Below are positions 7,618-17,729 of a DNA stretch of 39,684 nucleotides, piece by piece (the first letter of the stretch is position 1; every line of letters begins with the position of its first letter). The stretch comes from JAKOQB01 sp036824465 (GTDB lineage Bacteria; Pseudomonadota; Gammaproteobacteria; Burkholderiales; Burkholderiaceae_F): the NCBI GenBank assembly GCA_036824465.1, contig DAITAC010000030.1:1-39684 (forward strand). The letters run 5' to 3'. The translations under genes and the position numbers were made by a program. The notes under the pieces were generated by a model, which saw only the letters and a program-made list of their open reading frames with translations, was not told where the DNA came from and made no database searches.

Positions 7618-7661
7618 GTTATTCCGGCGCGCTCGCCCACGGCGGGCGCGTCCGGAATAAC
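7618..7661 (-). terminator. Long hairpin terminator after ettA
   Basis: Two bases past the ettA stop, GTTATTCCGG and CCGGAATAAC form a perfect 10-bp stem. It is extended by imperfect CGCG/CGCG and CGCCC/GGGCG pairing around a small loop. There is no run of T, so it may act as an mRNA 3'-end stabiliser or a weak bidirectional terminator. Confidence 0.55.
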
Positions 7662-7662
7662 C

Positions 7663-9321
<1,659 letters not shown>

Positions 9322-9403
9322 GTGTACCCTCGAAAAACGAGGGGCGAAGCTTACAGAACAAGGTCAGCGCGCGCTGTGGTGCCGCGCAGTCGGCTCGATC
9401 GTC

Positions 9404-9925
9404 TTAATCGCGCTGACGCGCCAGACCGTAATACTCGTCGCGCATTGCGCCCTTGAGCACGGCGTCCAGGCGCGCGGCGAGGTCCTTGTCGAGTGTCTGC
9501 AGCTTCTCGTAGTCGGCGCGGGCGCGCGCGACTTCGCCCATCTGGTTCAGCAGTACGCCGCGATACATCAACGCCTGCGCGAGCTTCGGGTTCAGTTCAA
9601 GCGCGCGGCTATAGTGCTTGAGCGCCCGCTCATAGTTAGCCTGTCCCTGCGCGCGCAGGCTGTATGCGAGATTGTTGTGCGCCTCGGCGAGCTTCTCATC
9701 GCTGGCCAGCGCCGCTTCGAAACGCGCCTGCGCGTCTCGGTAGCGCTTGTCGAGCATCAGTTTCACGCCTTCGTTGTAGGAGATGACAGCCTGCTCCCGA
9801 GGCGAATCGGTCGGCACCGGCAGCGGGTCACTTTCAACGGCGTGCGCGGGCAGCGCCACCAGAAGCGCGGCGACGGACAGCGCCGCGCCGGCGCTTCTGA
9901 GTTCGGCGTTCTTCAGCAAAGTCAC
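9404..9925 (-). CDS. Exported TPR-repeat protein
   Basis: A 173-residue protein with a signal peptide (hydrophobic AALSVAALLVALPAHA, cleavage after AHA near residue 29). It has about three TPR units: EQAVISYNEGVKLMLDKRY, then AEAHNNLAYSLRAQGQANYE, then AQALMYRGVLLNQMGEVARA. TPRs are protein-interaction scaffolds; no enzymatic motif is present. The start is a GTG at 9925 that overlaps the TGA of the upstream TPR gene (GTGA), implying translational coupling and joint action in the periplasm. Specific role unknown. Confidence 0.8.
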   Translation of the reverse strand: MTLLKNAELRSAGAALSVAALLVALPAHAVESDPLPVPTDSPREQAVISYNEGVKLMLDKRYRDAQARFEAALASDEKLAEAHNNLAYSLRAQGQANYERALKHYSRALELNPKLAQALMYRGVLLNQMGEVARARADYEKLQTLDKDLAARLDAVLKGAMRDEYYGLARQRD

Positions 9926-11544
9926 AGGCTCCCGAGAGTGCGCTTCGCTTCTGCCAGTTCCGTGCGCGGAGAATCCGCCTTTGCGGCGATCTCGATCAAC
10001 TGCTTCGAGTACATGCGCGCCTTGGCCACATCGTTCGCCTTGCGTGCCGCCTGCGCTGCGCCGGCGATGGTGCGATAGCGATTGGGTTCGTTTTTCATCA
10101 CCTTCTCGAACTCGGCCAGCGCATCGGCTGCGCCGCCTGCGTTCAGCAGCGTGTACGCAAGCAGTTCGCGCGCCGGCGCGAGCGGGCCCGGCGTCACAAC
10201 GTGCTTCTCGGTGGCGTCTTCACGATCGGCCGCCTTGCGCAGCGTCGCGAGCCCGTCCGCGTGCCTGCCGGACGTAATCGCGGCGAGCCCCTTGACCACC
10301 TCGGCCTGGATGTCAATCTGTTCGATCCAGTAGCTAAACTTCGCCGCCGCGGCGGCGTCACGCAACTTCTGCAGGCGTTCCACCTCAACGCCGGCTGCCG
10401 CCGTATCGCCCGTGAGCGCCGCGCCGATGCCGCGTGCGTACGCGTTGACCGCTTCGGCCTGCGGGTGCTTGTTCCACGGGTATGCCGTGGCCGCGGGATA
10501 CATCGGCAGGCTCGCGGCTTCTTTCCACGCGCCGCGCTCAAGCGCATAGCGCGCCGGCATCGCCGCGGCCGCGTATGCGACCGCAAAGTTGTCGACGGTC
10601 GTCGGCACTTCCTGCATGCGCGTGATGACGGCAGCCGCGGCTTTTTCCTGTCCCTGCTGCAGATGCGCGTACACCATGTAGTCATACGCGTGCAGACGAT
10701 TCGGCATGCTGGACTTGGCGGACTCGGCCGATGCGCGATTGGCCTCGACCGAAGCGCCCCAGTCGCCGACCCGTGTAAAGATGTGCGACGGCATATGCAG
10801 CGCGTGCGCGGCATCAGGCGCGATCTTCGAATAGCGTTTCGCGGCGGCCAGGCCGTCCTTGGCAATCGGCGGATAGTCGTAGCTGTGAATCAGGTAATGC
10901 GCAGCCCCCGGATGCTCGGGCTGCGCAATGAAGATCGGCTCGAGCAGCTTCGCCGCCTTCAATTGGTTCGTGTACTTCTTGTCGCTCGGATCAAAGTTGA
11001 CCGACGTGATCAGACCGTAAAGCACCGTCGCTTCGGTGTCGTCCGGGTAGCGCGCGGCGACCTTCGCCATCGCGTCTTCGAATGCCTTGGCACGCGCGCG
11101 ATGGTTCAGTACTTCGCGGTCCTTGAAGAACATCGCCAGCGCGTCGACATAGTCGCGTTCGCGTTGCGACTTGAGCCCCGTCTTGCGCGCAGCCTCTAGC
11201 AGCGCGTCAGCCTGATCGAGCACCTTGGGTGGAATGTTGACAGGCCAGACGAACGGGTTGTCGAGCAGGGACAACGCATTGAGCCAATGCGCCATGCCGC
11301 AGGTCGGGTCGGCCGCAAGCGCGCGCTCGAGCGGCGCCTTGTACAACTCCCACGCGAACGAGTGGTAGTAAGCCATCGCCACGTTGAATTCCCTCTGCGC
11401 GGCATCATTGCACTCGACCTTGAAATTCACTTTGCCCAGGCGCGCTCCGGCCGTTGCATTTGTCTCATCCGCCATCGCCGGCATCGTTGCCAACGCCAGC
11501 ATCGCCGCGGCAATCACCGTCATCGGCATTTTCGAATTGATCAT
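9922..11544 (-). CDS. Large exported TPR-repeat protein
   Basis: A 540-residue protein that starts at ATG 11544 behind a strong AAGGAGGA site. A signal peptide follows (MPMTVIAAAMLALATMPAMA, cleaved before DETNA). The body is alpha-helical TPR/SEL1-like sequence. Conserved-looking blocks include FNVAMAYYHSFAWELY, GMAHWLNALSLLDNPFVWP, HPGAAHYLIHSYDYPP and AAHALHMPSHIFTRVGDW. The His/Asp-rich blocks (HSYD, HMPSHIF) recur in a widespread family of uncharacterised secreted TPR proteins. No catalytic function can be assigned. It is translationally coupled to the small TPR gene at 9925. The frame is open upstream to 11751 but lacks a signal peptide there, so that extension is rejected. Confidence 0.8.
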   Translation of the reverse strand: MINSKMPMTVIAAAMLALATMPAMADETNATAGARLGKVNFKVECNDAAQREFNVAMAYYHSFAWELYKAPLERALAADPTCGMAHWLNALSLLDNPFVWPVNIPPKVLDQADALLEAARKTGLKSQRERDYVDALAMFFKDREVLNHRARAKAFEDAMAKVAARYPDDTEATVLYGLITSVNFDPSDKKYTNQLKAAKLLEPIFIAQPEHPGAAHYLIHSYDYPPIAKDGLAAAKRYSKIAPDAAHALHMPSHIFTRVGDWGASVEANRASAESAKSSMPNRLHAYDYMVYAHLQQGQEKAAAAVITRMQEVPTTVDNFAVAYAAAAMPARYALERGAWKEAASLPMYPAATAYPWNKHPQAEAVNAYARGIGAALTGDTAAAGVEVERLQKLRDAAAAAKFSYWIEQIDIQAEVVKGLAAITSGRHADGLATLRKAADREDATEKHVVTPGPLAPARELLAYTLLNAGGAADALAEFEKVMKNEPNRYRTIAGAAQAARKANDVAKARMYSKQLIEIAAKADSPRTELAEAKRTLGSL

Positions 11545-11684
11545 GGCGTCCTCCTTGCCTGTTTTTTGATCGGGACAGGTTACGCCTGCAAACGCTTGAT
11601 TCAAGCGTCTGTACGCCATTTTGCGTATAGGGTCTTCCGATGCGCGGCGAAGCGATCGCGCCGAATCCCGCGTGTGAAGCGGGC

Positions 11685-12883
11685 TTACTCGGAGCGGAAC
11701 GCGAGTTCGACTTGCGCCGTGGTCGGTCGTGGAATCGGCTCGAAGCGCCACTCGGCGAGCGTGTTTTGCACTGCACGATCGAACAGCTTCGGCGGATTGG
11801 ACGAGACAATCGTCACGGCACTGACGCGACCGTCGGTCGCGACGGTCACGCGCGCTACCACCGACCCCCGCGTCACGCCTTCATTCAGCGCCTGGCGCGG
11901 AAACTGCGGCTGCGGCCGCGAGATGGGTCGCAACGCGACCGGTGGCAGCGCTTCCGGCGGATCTGCGCGCGGGCTCGCAACCGGACTCGGTCGCGTAACC
12001 GCGGGAGGTTCGAGCGCGGCGGTCTGCACTGGCTTGGTCTCTGTCGACGGCGGGGTTGCGACCACCACCGGAATCGCCGGCGGCGGAACAACGGCCTCCG
12101 TCTTCAACGGGGCCTCGCTCGGCGGTGGGGATGCCGGCGGATTGGCTGCCGCGCCAACAGCGGTCTCGGAGAGCGCCGGGGGCAGGGGCTCGCGTTGAAC
12201 CGCCGCCGGCACGAGCCGCTCGGTCTCTTGCGCCACGCGCTGTTCGCTCACGGTCGTTCGCGGCGAAACATTCATCGCAGCAGGAGGCGACACAGGCGCG
12301 GCCGGTGTTGCGGCTGGTGGCGCCGCTGGAGGTGCGGTCCGGGTTGCGGCCTGTGTTTCGGGCGGGGTCGCGCGTGCAGTAACGGTTGCCGAAGTGACTG
12401 GTGGTCCTTCCGTTCGCGTCGCAGCCTCGACGGAAGACTCACGCGATGAAGTCGACGATTGAGAGATGACGACGATCGGCTTCGGCTTCAGGACAGNNNN
12501 NNNNNNNNNNNNNNNNNNNNNNNNNNNNNNNNNNNNNNNNNNNNNNNNNNNNNNNNNNNNNNNNNNNNNNNNNNNNNNNNNNNNNNNNNNNNNNNNCGCG
12601 ATGAAGTCGACGATTGAGAGATGACGACGATCGGCTTCGGCTTCAGGACAGGCGCAGGCGGACTAACCGTATTCAGCGCGCCGACTTCAAACGTTCCCTT
12701 CGACTGCACGGTGCCGAAGTACATCAGCAGCAGCGCGCCAACGAACAGCGCGCCAACGACGGCGATCCCGGCGATCACGAGAACAACCGATCGGGCCCAG
12801 GCATCGCTACCCGTCGTGAACGTGGCCCCGCCCGCGCCCTGACCTTGCGCCGCCGTGCCGTACGCTGGCTGCTGTGCCTGCAT
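11685..12883 (-). CDS. TonB-family energy transducer (interrupted only by an assembly gap)
   Basis: After collapsing the false gap at 12497-12596 the frame is continuous and encodes about 347 residues. The N-terminus is cytoplasmic and Gln/Gly-rich. One transmembrane helix follows (about 31-54, SVVLVIAGIAVVGALFVGAL). A long Pro/Ala/Thr-rich periplasm-spanning region comes next, then a C-terminal TonB domain (RPQPQFPRQALNEG, GSVVARVTVATDGRVSAV, LAEWRFEPIPRPT). TonB proteins couple proton motive force, through ExbBD, to outer-membrane transporters. No exbB or exbD is nearby. ATG 12883 is a provisional start because the ribosome-binding site is weak; TTG or GTG codons up to 12922 are alternatives. 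Confidence 0.8.
12497..12596. other. 100-N gap flanked by a 55-bp duplication (false gap)
   Basis: Bases 12442-12496 are repeated exactly at 12597-12651. Removing the Ns and one copy (155 bases) joins both halves of the TonB-family gene in frame. The duplication is therefore an unmerged contig overlap and not biology. Confidence 0.95.
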
Positions 12884-13070
12884 CGAAGGAGGTTTCCGGC
12901 GCGCGATGACTGTCACGCACAAGTGCGCGCCGTCCCAGTCATCGCGCGCGACCGTCGTCTGATGCTACGGGGCGGGCCGGCACTCGCTATCGACCGAAAG
13001 CCTGAGCCGGCCCCTCGTCTCCGCTACGTGTGTGAACACTTGCGATGACGCACTTCGGGCTTCGCTGTCC

Positions 13071-14972
13071 CTACTTCTGGATGAACTCGACGACCCGTTG
13101 CTGCGTCAGTTCGTCGTCGTCAAAGCCGCCGTGCGTCGTGCTTGCGCTCTTGAGCCCCGGTGAGGCGATCGCGGTGGCGTTCTTCAGTTTCGCGCCGTAA
13201 TCCTTGTAGAACTTCTCCATGCCCAGGATCGGAACCGGCTGCCAGTTACCCGCTCGGTTCTCGTCGTGCTCCTCGAACGACGCCGATACCAGGTGCAGCA
13301 GCGATCGCTTGTATGGGCCGCAAGTGGGATCGTCTTCTTCTGCCTTCTCAGTCAGGTGGAACTGCTGGTAGCGACGGATCGAGCGATCTGCCAGTCGCGG
13401 GGCGACCAGTCTGTCAAACGTGTCGAGCCGGACCGCTGGCGCCAGGAAGCTCATCGAGTCGATCTTCATTCCCCTCGAACAGACAAAGTCGACGATGCGC
13501 GCGTGCACGATCGATCCCGCGGAATGTCCGACCAGATGGATTCGCAACGGCTCCTTGTTTGCCGCCGAGCGGAGGAAGTGTTGATAGAGAATGCCAGCGC
13601 CAGTATCGGCGGCCCCGCTGATCGCCGCCGCGTTCTGCTTCATTTCGCCCCACATCTGCGAGCCGGGCTCCGCGAGGAGGCGCTCCAGGCGCTCGTTCCA
13701 CCACTTCTCGGCACTCGACCAGAAGCCCTCGCGTGCGCCGATCGTCCGCGGCGTGCCCTTTATGGCATCGCTGATGCGATTGACCACCGTGCTCAGAAAA
13801 TCGGTCTCCCACATCAGGTAAATGGGAAAGATCCGGTTGCGATACAAGAGCGGAATCCATTTGGCGGCGTTGTCAGCCGCGTTTTTCTCGCTGACCAATC
13901 CGCCGTGCGCATAGATGCACACGTCGACCGGCTTTCCCTGCAAGCCCCAGCGCTTGCGCGCTTCAGCCAGATGGACATCAACGATCGCGCGCACGTCGTC
14001 TTCGCCGGTGCGGAACAGGCCGCTGCTGGAAAGTCTGCCGTTGTTGCCCATGTTGATCACGAACGGCGAGATCTCGCGATCACGCAGCACATCGCTTCCG
14101 GAAAGCGATACCTTGGTGCCCTTGGCATTGGTCCGCAGCGTGTTTGCCTTCGCGATGGCCAGGTGCTCCGACGTCACCACGCCCAACTGCGCGACCCAGC
14201 AGTCCATCGCGTTGGCCAGCCAGTCCGCGTAGCTCAGGATCGCGTAGCCCCTCGTGCCCCACTCCTCGGTCCACGAGTTCTGCATCAGGAAGCCGTCCTC
14301 GTTGTAACCGACGATGGCGAACGCATGCCCGCCGTCCTGTGGCTCAGCCGGCACCAGCGGGATCATGAAAATCGGTGCGCCGAACGCGGTCGGCCGCGAC
14401 TTCGGTTGTTTCTGCGTATAGCCCGCGTCCCACCCGGCATGGCACACGGCGCTTGCGTAGATGATCCCCACCTCGTTCAGCGCCGCGTGCATGTCGGTCA
14501 CCGCGCGCGGATCGATGCGGTAATAGGCGCCAAGCGGCCGGCGCACTGCGTCGAGCCACCAGTCGTCCTCGGCTTTGTTCGGCGCCGGCGGCATCGCAAT
14601 GCCGTTCTTCCACAGCCTGTCGACGCAGGCGCCATGCTTGTACCAGCCCTTCAGTGCACCACGCAGGCTGGAACCCTTGTCCTGCGATCCGGGGAACTCG
14701 TCATAGCGGCGCGCCATCGAGTACAGCATGTACGGCGAAATTTCCGGCGCATCGCGCCTGGCCGCGCGCAGCAGAAACTGGACCACCAGCGACAGGCCGA
14801 ATCCAGTGCAAGCGCTGGTCTCGCCCTGGTTCTTCACCGGTAGCTGCATCTCCTTCTTCGGAAACAACTGCGGAGTGGGCGGCAGCGCGATGTTGGGCCG
14901 GAACGGCAGATCGCGGAAATCGACCGCGTCGGGTCTGACGTTGCGGACGACTTTGCTGCGCTTCCTTGCCAT
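13071..14972 (-). CDS. Fusion of papain-like (C1) cysteine peptidase and alpha/beta hydrolase
   Basis: A 633-residue protein with two catalytic halves. Residues 40-265 form a C1A papain-type peptidase: oxyanion Gln49 and nucleophile Cys55 in KNQGETSACTGFG, His216 in GGHAFAIVGYN and Asn232 in QNSWTEEWG. Residues 345-610 look like a serine hydrolase: strand DVCIYAHGGLVSE with an HGG oxyanion motif, then nucleophile elbow VGHSAGS (Ser484), then a late Asp/His region including LVSASFEEHDEN. There is no propeptide-like N-terminus, signal peptide or membrane helix, so the protein is probably cytoplasmic or exported by a non-Sec route. ATG 14972 is chosen because AAGGAG lies about 8 bases upstream; an in-frame TTG at 14990 is weaker. 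The gene stands alone between the TonB gene and a gap. Role unknown. Confidence 0.8.
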   Translation of the reverse strand: MARKRSKVVRNVRPDAVDFRDLPFRPNIALPPTPQLFPKKEMQLPVKNQGETSACTGFGLSLVVQFLLRAARRDAPEISPYMLYSMARRYDEFPGSQDKGSSLRGALKGWYKHGACVDRLWKNGIAMPPAPNKAEDDWWLDAVRRPLGAYYRIDPRAVTDMHAALNEVGIIYASAVCHAGWDAGYTQKQPKSRPTAFGAPIFMIPLVPAEPQDGGHAFAIVGYNEDGFLMQNSWTEEWGTRGYAILSYADWLANAMDCWVAQLGVVTSEHLAIAKANTLRTNAKGTKVSLSGSDVLRDREISPFVINMGNNGRLSSSGLFRTGEDDVRAIVDVHLAEARKRWGLQGKPVDVCIYAHGGLVSEKNAADNAAKWIPLLYRNRIFPIYLMWETDFLSTVVNRISDAIKGTPRTIGAREGFWSSAEKWWNERLERLLAEPGSQMWGEMKQNAAAISGAADTGAGILYQHFLRSAANKEPLRIHLVGHSAGSIVHARIVDFVCSRGMKIDSMSFLAPAVRLDTFDRLVAPRLADRSIRRYQQFHLTEKAEEDDPTCGPYKRSLLHLVSASFEEHDENRAGNWQPVPILGMEKFYKDYGAKLKNATAIASPGLKSASTTHGGFDDDELTQQRVVEFIQK

Positions 14973-15053
14973 GGCCAACTCCTTGCTCAAGCGTCAATCG
15001 CGACGCGCCTGAAGGTAGGCTTGGGGCTCGAACGTCGTCAATGCAGGAAGCGC

Positions 15054-15153
15054 NNNNNNNNNNNNNNNNNNNNNNNNNNNNNNNNNNNNNNNNNNNNNNN
15101 NNNNNNNNNNNNNNNNNNNNNNNNNNNNNNNNNNNNNNNNNNNNNNNNNNNNN
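15054..15153. other. 100-N gap (true gap of unknown size)
   Basis: No duplicated sequence flanks this gap, so sequence is really missing between the peptidase-hydrolase gene and the GST gene. Promoters for either gene could lie here. Confidence 0.9.
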
Positions 15154-15164
15154 AGGAGACGGCA

Positions 15165-15842
15165 ATGAAGCTTTACTTCCATCCGGTGTCGACGACGAGC
15201 CGGCCGATCCTGCTGTTCGCAGCGGAATCCGGCATCAACCTCGATCACCAGATCGTCGATCTTTTCACCGGTGCGCAGTACAAGCCGGAGTACGCGGCGA
15301 TCAATCCGAGCAGCCAGGTGCCGGTGCTCGATGACGGCGACTTCCGATTGACCGAGAGTTCGGCGATTCTCAAGTACCTGGCGGACAAGGCTCGCTCGCC
15401 GGCGTACCCCTCGGATCCACGCCTTCGCGCACGGGTCAATGAGCGCATGGACTGGTTCAACACGGGTCTGTACCGTGACTTTGGTTATAACTTTGTCTAT
15501 CCGCAGATCTTTCCTTTCATGCGCCGGCCCGACGACACGGTGCAGGCGGGCACGATTGCCTGGGGCAAGGAGAAGTCGCTGTTCTGGTTGAAGGTCCTCG
15601 ACGGCAGCCTGATCGGCCCGCAGAACCGCTTTGTCTGCGGCAACGACATTTCGCTGGCTGACTATCTCGGCTCGATGATGATCCTGGGCGGCGAAGCTAT
15701 TGGCCTCACCTTCAGCGCATATCCGAACATCTCGCGCTGGCTCGGCAACATGAAGGCGCTGAAGAACTGGGCCAAGGTGAACGAGGCGTTCTACATGTAT
15801 GTCGTCGAACCCAACAAGGGCAAGGATTTCGTGCGGCTCTGA
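15165..15842 (+). CDS. Glutathione S-transferase family protein
   Basis: A 225-residue cytosolic GST. The thioredoxin-like N-terminal domain (KLYFHPVSTTSRPILLFAAE, then NPSSQVPVLDDGDFRLTESSAIL) has the cis-Pro of QVPVL and the glutathione gamma-Glu-binding ES. An all-helical C-terminal domain follows (FVCGNDISLADYLGSMM). Theta-like GSTs conjugate or dehalogenate electrophiles using glutathione. An AGGAG site at the gap edge precedes ATG 15165. A VOC-family gene follows 51 bases later on the same strand, a common pairing in aromatic or electrophile detoxification. Substrate unknown. Confidence 0.88.
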   Translation: MKLYFHPVSTTSRPILLFAAESGINLDHQIVDLFTGAQYKPEYAAINPSSQVPVLDDGDFRLTESSAILKYLADKARSPAYPSDPRLRARVNERMDWFNTGLYRDFGYNFVYPQIFPFMRRPDDTVQAGTIAWGKEKSLFWLKVLDGSLIGPQNRFVCGNDISLADYLGSMMILGGEAIGLTFSAYPNISRWLGNMKALKNWAKVNEAFYMYVVEPNKGKDFVRL

Positions 15843-15893
15843 CGCCGTCATGTACCGGGTCGGCGCGAGCCGCGCCGCGGATGGAGGCAAGTC

Positions 15894-16394
15894 ATGCTCA
15901 AGGGACTGCATCACAACGCCTATCGTTGCCGTGACTCCGAGGAGACGCGGCGCTTCTACGAGGATTTCCTGGGGCTGCCGCTTTCCGGCAGCCTCGAAAT
16001 CCACGAGACGAAGACCGGTCGCAAGACCTCGGTGCTGCATACCTTCTATCGCCTCGACAACGGCTCGTTCCTCGCCTTCTTCGAGGCCCCCGACATGCCG
16101 TTCGAGTTCAAGAATCAGCACGACTACGACCTGCACATCGCGCTCGAAGTCGAAGCATCGGCACTCGAGCCGATGCTCGCCCGGGGCAAGGCAAGAGGCA
16201 TCGAAACGCGCGGCGTGTCGGATCACGGCTTCATTCACTCGATCTACTTCCGCGACCCGAACGGATATGTGATCGAGTTGTGCGCCAAGACGCCGCAGCA
16301 TGACCGGGCGATGGATCCAGCCACGAACGATGCACGTGGGAAGCTGCAGCGGTGGACCGCAGCCAAGACCGCGACGACGCCCGCCGGTGCATGA
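15894..16394 (+). CDS. VOC (glyoxalase/bleomycin-resistance/dioxygenase) family protein
   Basis: A 166-residue protein with two paired beta-alpha-beta-beta-beta modules of the vicinal-oxygen-chelate fold. Module one starts GLHHNAYRCRDSEETRRFYE; module two ends GFIHSIYFRDPNGYVIELCA. Candidate metal ligands are His6 or His7, His in YDLHIALE and Glu in YVIELC. VOC enzymes include glyoxalase I and extradiol dioxygenases. ATG 15894 is preceded by GGAGG. The last 30 residues (after KTPQHD) are low-complexity and probably disordered. It likely shares a transcript with the GST gene. Confidence 0.82.
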   Translation: MLKGLHHNAYRCRDSEETRRFYEDFLGLPLSGSLEIHETKTGRKTSVLHTFYRLDNGSFLAFFEAPDMPFEFKNQHDYDLHIALEVEASALEPMLARGKARGIETRGVSDHGFIHSIYFRDPNGYVIELCAKTPQHDRAMDPATNDARGKLQRWTAAKTATTPAGA

Positions 16395-16687
16395 ATTCGC
16401 GCGCGGCCCGGATTGCCCGGCAGCGATCCGGACCACGCGCATGAAGTCGAAACAAGACCCGGCGCTCCGGTGACGCCCGCCAAGGCGCGAGCACACCGAC
16501 CAGCGCGGCGGCGGCCCGCATCGCAAAACCTGACCCTAGACTTTCCCGCGCCGGCACCTGCGCACCGGGTTGCCGGTCACGGTCGTCACCCTCGTGATCA
16601 CCGCCGCGTGGTTTGCATGGTGGGTCGGTCCGATGCGGTTCTGAAAGCGTTCGCCACTGGCATTTCTGACGGAACGGAGGATTGCGC

Positions 16688-17539
16688 ATGACCCACACCC
16701 GCCCCAGCGTCACCGACAAACGCCGCGTCTTTCGCCGGTTGCACGAGTCCGGTTGTTTCGTGATTCCGAATCCGTGGGATATCGGAGCCGCGCGTTACCT
16801 GCAAAGCCTTGGCTTCAAGGCGCTGGCGACGACCAGTTCGGGCTTCGCGTGGTCACAGGGCCGGCCCGACAACACAGTGTCGCGCGATGCGGTGCTGGCG
16901 CACCTGCGCAGCATGGTCGCTGCGACTGACGTGCCGATCAATGCCGACTTCGAAAACGGTTTCGGGCGCGACGCGGCGGGCGTGGCGCAGAGCGTTCGCC
17001 TCGCGGTCGACACCGGCGTGGCCGGTCTGTCGATCGAGGATTCGACCGGCGATGCGGAGCACCCGCTGTTCGACCTCGACGCCGCGATGGAACGGATCCG
17101 CGCCGCGCGCGCGGCGATCGATCAGGCGGGCGGCGACACGCTGCTGGTCGGGCGCGCGGAATGCTTTCTCGTCGGCCGCGCCGATCTGGACGAAACGATC
17201 CGGCGCCTGAAGGCCTACGCCGACGCCGGCGCCGATTGCCTGTATGCGCCGGGAATCCGCACGCGCGAGGAGATCGAGGCCGTGGTCGCCGCGGTCGCGC
17301 CGAGGCCCGTGAACCTGCTGGTCGGTGCCGTCGCGAAGATGTCGGTGCCGGAGATCGCCGCGCTCGGCGTACGACGCATCAGCGTCGGCGGCGCGCTCGC
17401 GCGTTCCGCGTGGGGCGGATTCATGCGCGCGGCGCGATTGATCGCGGAGGAGGGCCGGTTCGACGGTTTTGCCGACGCCGCGAGCGGACGCGATCTCGAT
17501 GCGTTCTTCCGCGCCGACCTGCAACAGTCCGCTGCGTAG
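16688..17539 (+). CDS. Isocitrate lyase/PEP mutase-family enzyme
   Basis: A 283-residue TIM-barrel protein of the ICL/PEP mutase superfamily. Visible hallmarks are FVIPNPWDIGAAR, ATTSSGFAWSQGRPD, PINADFENGFG (metal-binding Asp/Glu), GLSIEDSTGD and the phosphate-binding-like LLVGRAECF. It lacks the KKCGH motif of true isocitrate lyase, so oxaloacetate decarboxylase, carboxyphosphonoenolpyruvate-type or 2-methylisocitrate lyase-like activities are more likely. ATG 16688 follows a CGGAGG site at 7 bases; TTG 16682 is rejected. Confidence 0.82.
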   Translation: MTHTRPSVTDKRRVFRRLHESGCFVIPNPWDIGAARYLQSLGFKALATTSSGFAWSQGRPDNTVSRDAVLAHLRSMVAATDVPINADFENGFGRDAAGVAQSVRLAVDTGVAGLSIEDSTGDAEHPLFDLDAAMERIRAARAAIDQAGGDTLLVGRAECFLVGRADLDETIRRLKAYADAGADCLYAPGIRTREEIEAVVAAVAPRPVNLLVGAVAKMSVPEIAALGVRRISVGGALARSAWGGFMRAARLIAEEGRFDGFADAASGRDLDAFFRADLQQSAA

Positions 17540-17542
17540 CCG

Positions 17543-17700
17543 TCAGGACATAGCGCGCAGCTGCCGCACCTCTTCCTTGCAGCGATCGAACTCGGCGGCG
17601 CCGGCGCGCGATCTCCGCAGGCGTCAGACGCTCGATGTTGCAGTCGTCGAACTTCCAGTCGAAATCGGCGCGTCGTGCGGCGGGGCGAAGCCGAACTGTG
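17543..17700 (-). pseudogene. Possible frameshifted gene remnant
   Basis: On the minus strand one frame reads RADFDWKFDDCNIERLTPAE and then turns into an Arg run. The frame one base away continues GAAEFDRCKEEVRQLRAM and ends at a TGA at 17545-17543. The two pieces read naturally as one protein tail split by a single-base frameshift. No start codon or family is recognised. It could be a sequencing error, a decayed gene or coincidence. Confidence 0.3.
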
Positions 17701-17729
17701 CCGCGCCTATCGGTATTCGCCGCATCCCG

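Noticed and set aside
12442..12651. Direct repeats around the N runs as possible mobile-element target duplications or CRISPR-like repeats
   Set aside because: Each pair occurs only once, is exactly 55 bases, and collapsing it restores a gene; they are assembly overlaps. No CRISPR array is present in the window.
16395..16687. Small hydrophobic peptide frame (contains VTVVTLVITAAWFAWW, ends at a TGA near 16641)
   Set aside because: It has no ATG, no good ribosome-binding site and is under 40 codons; it could be real but cannot be supported.
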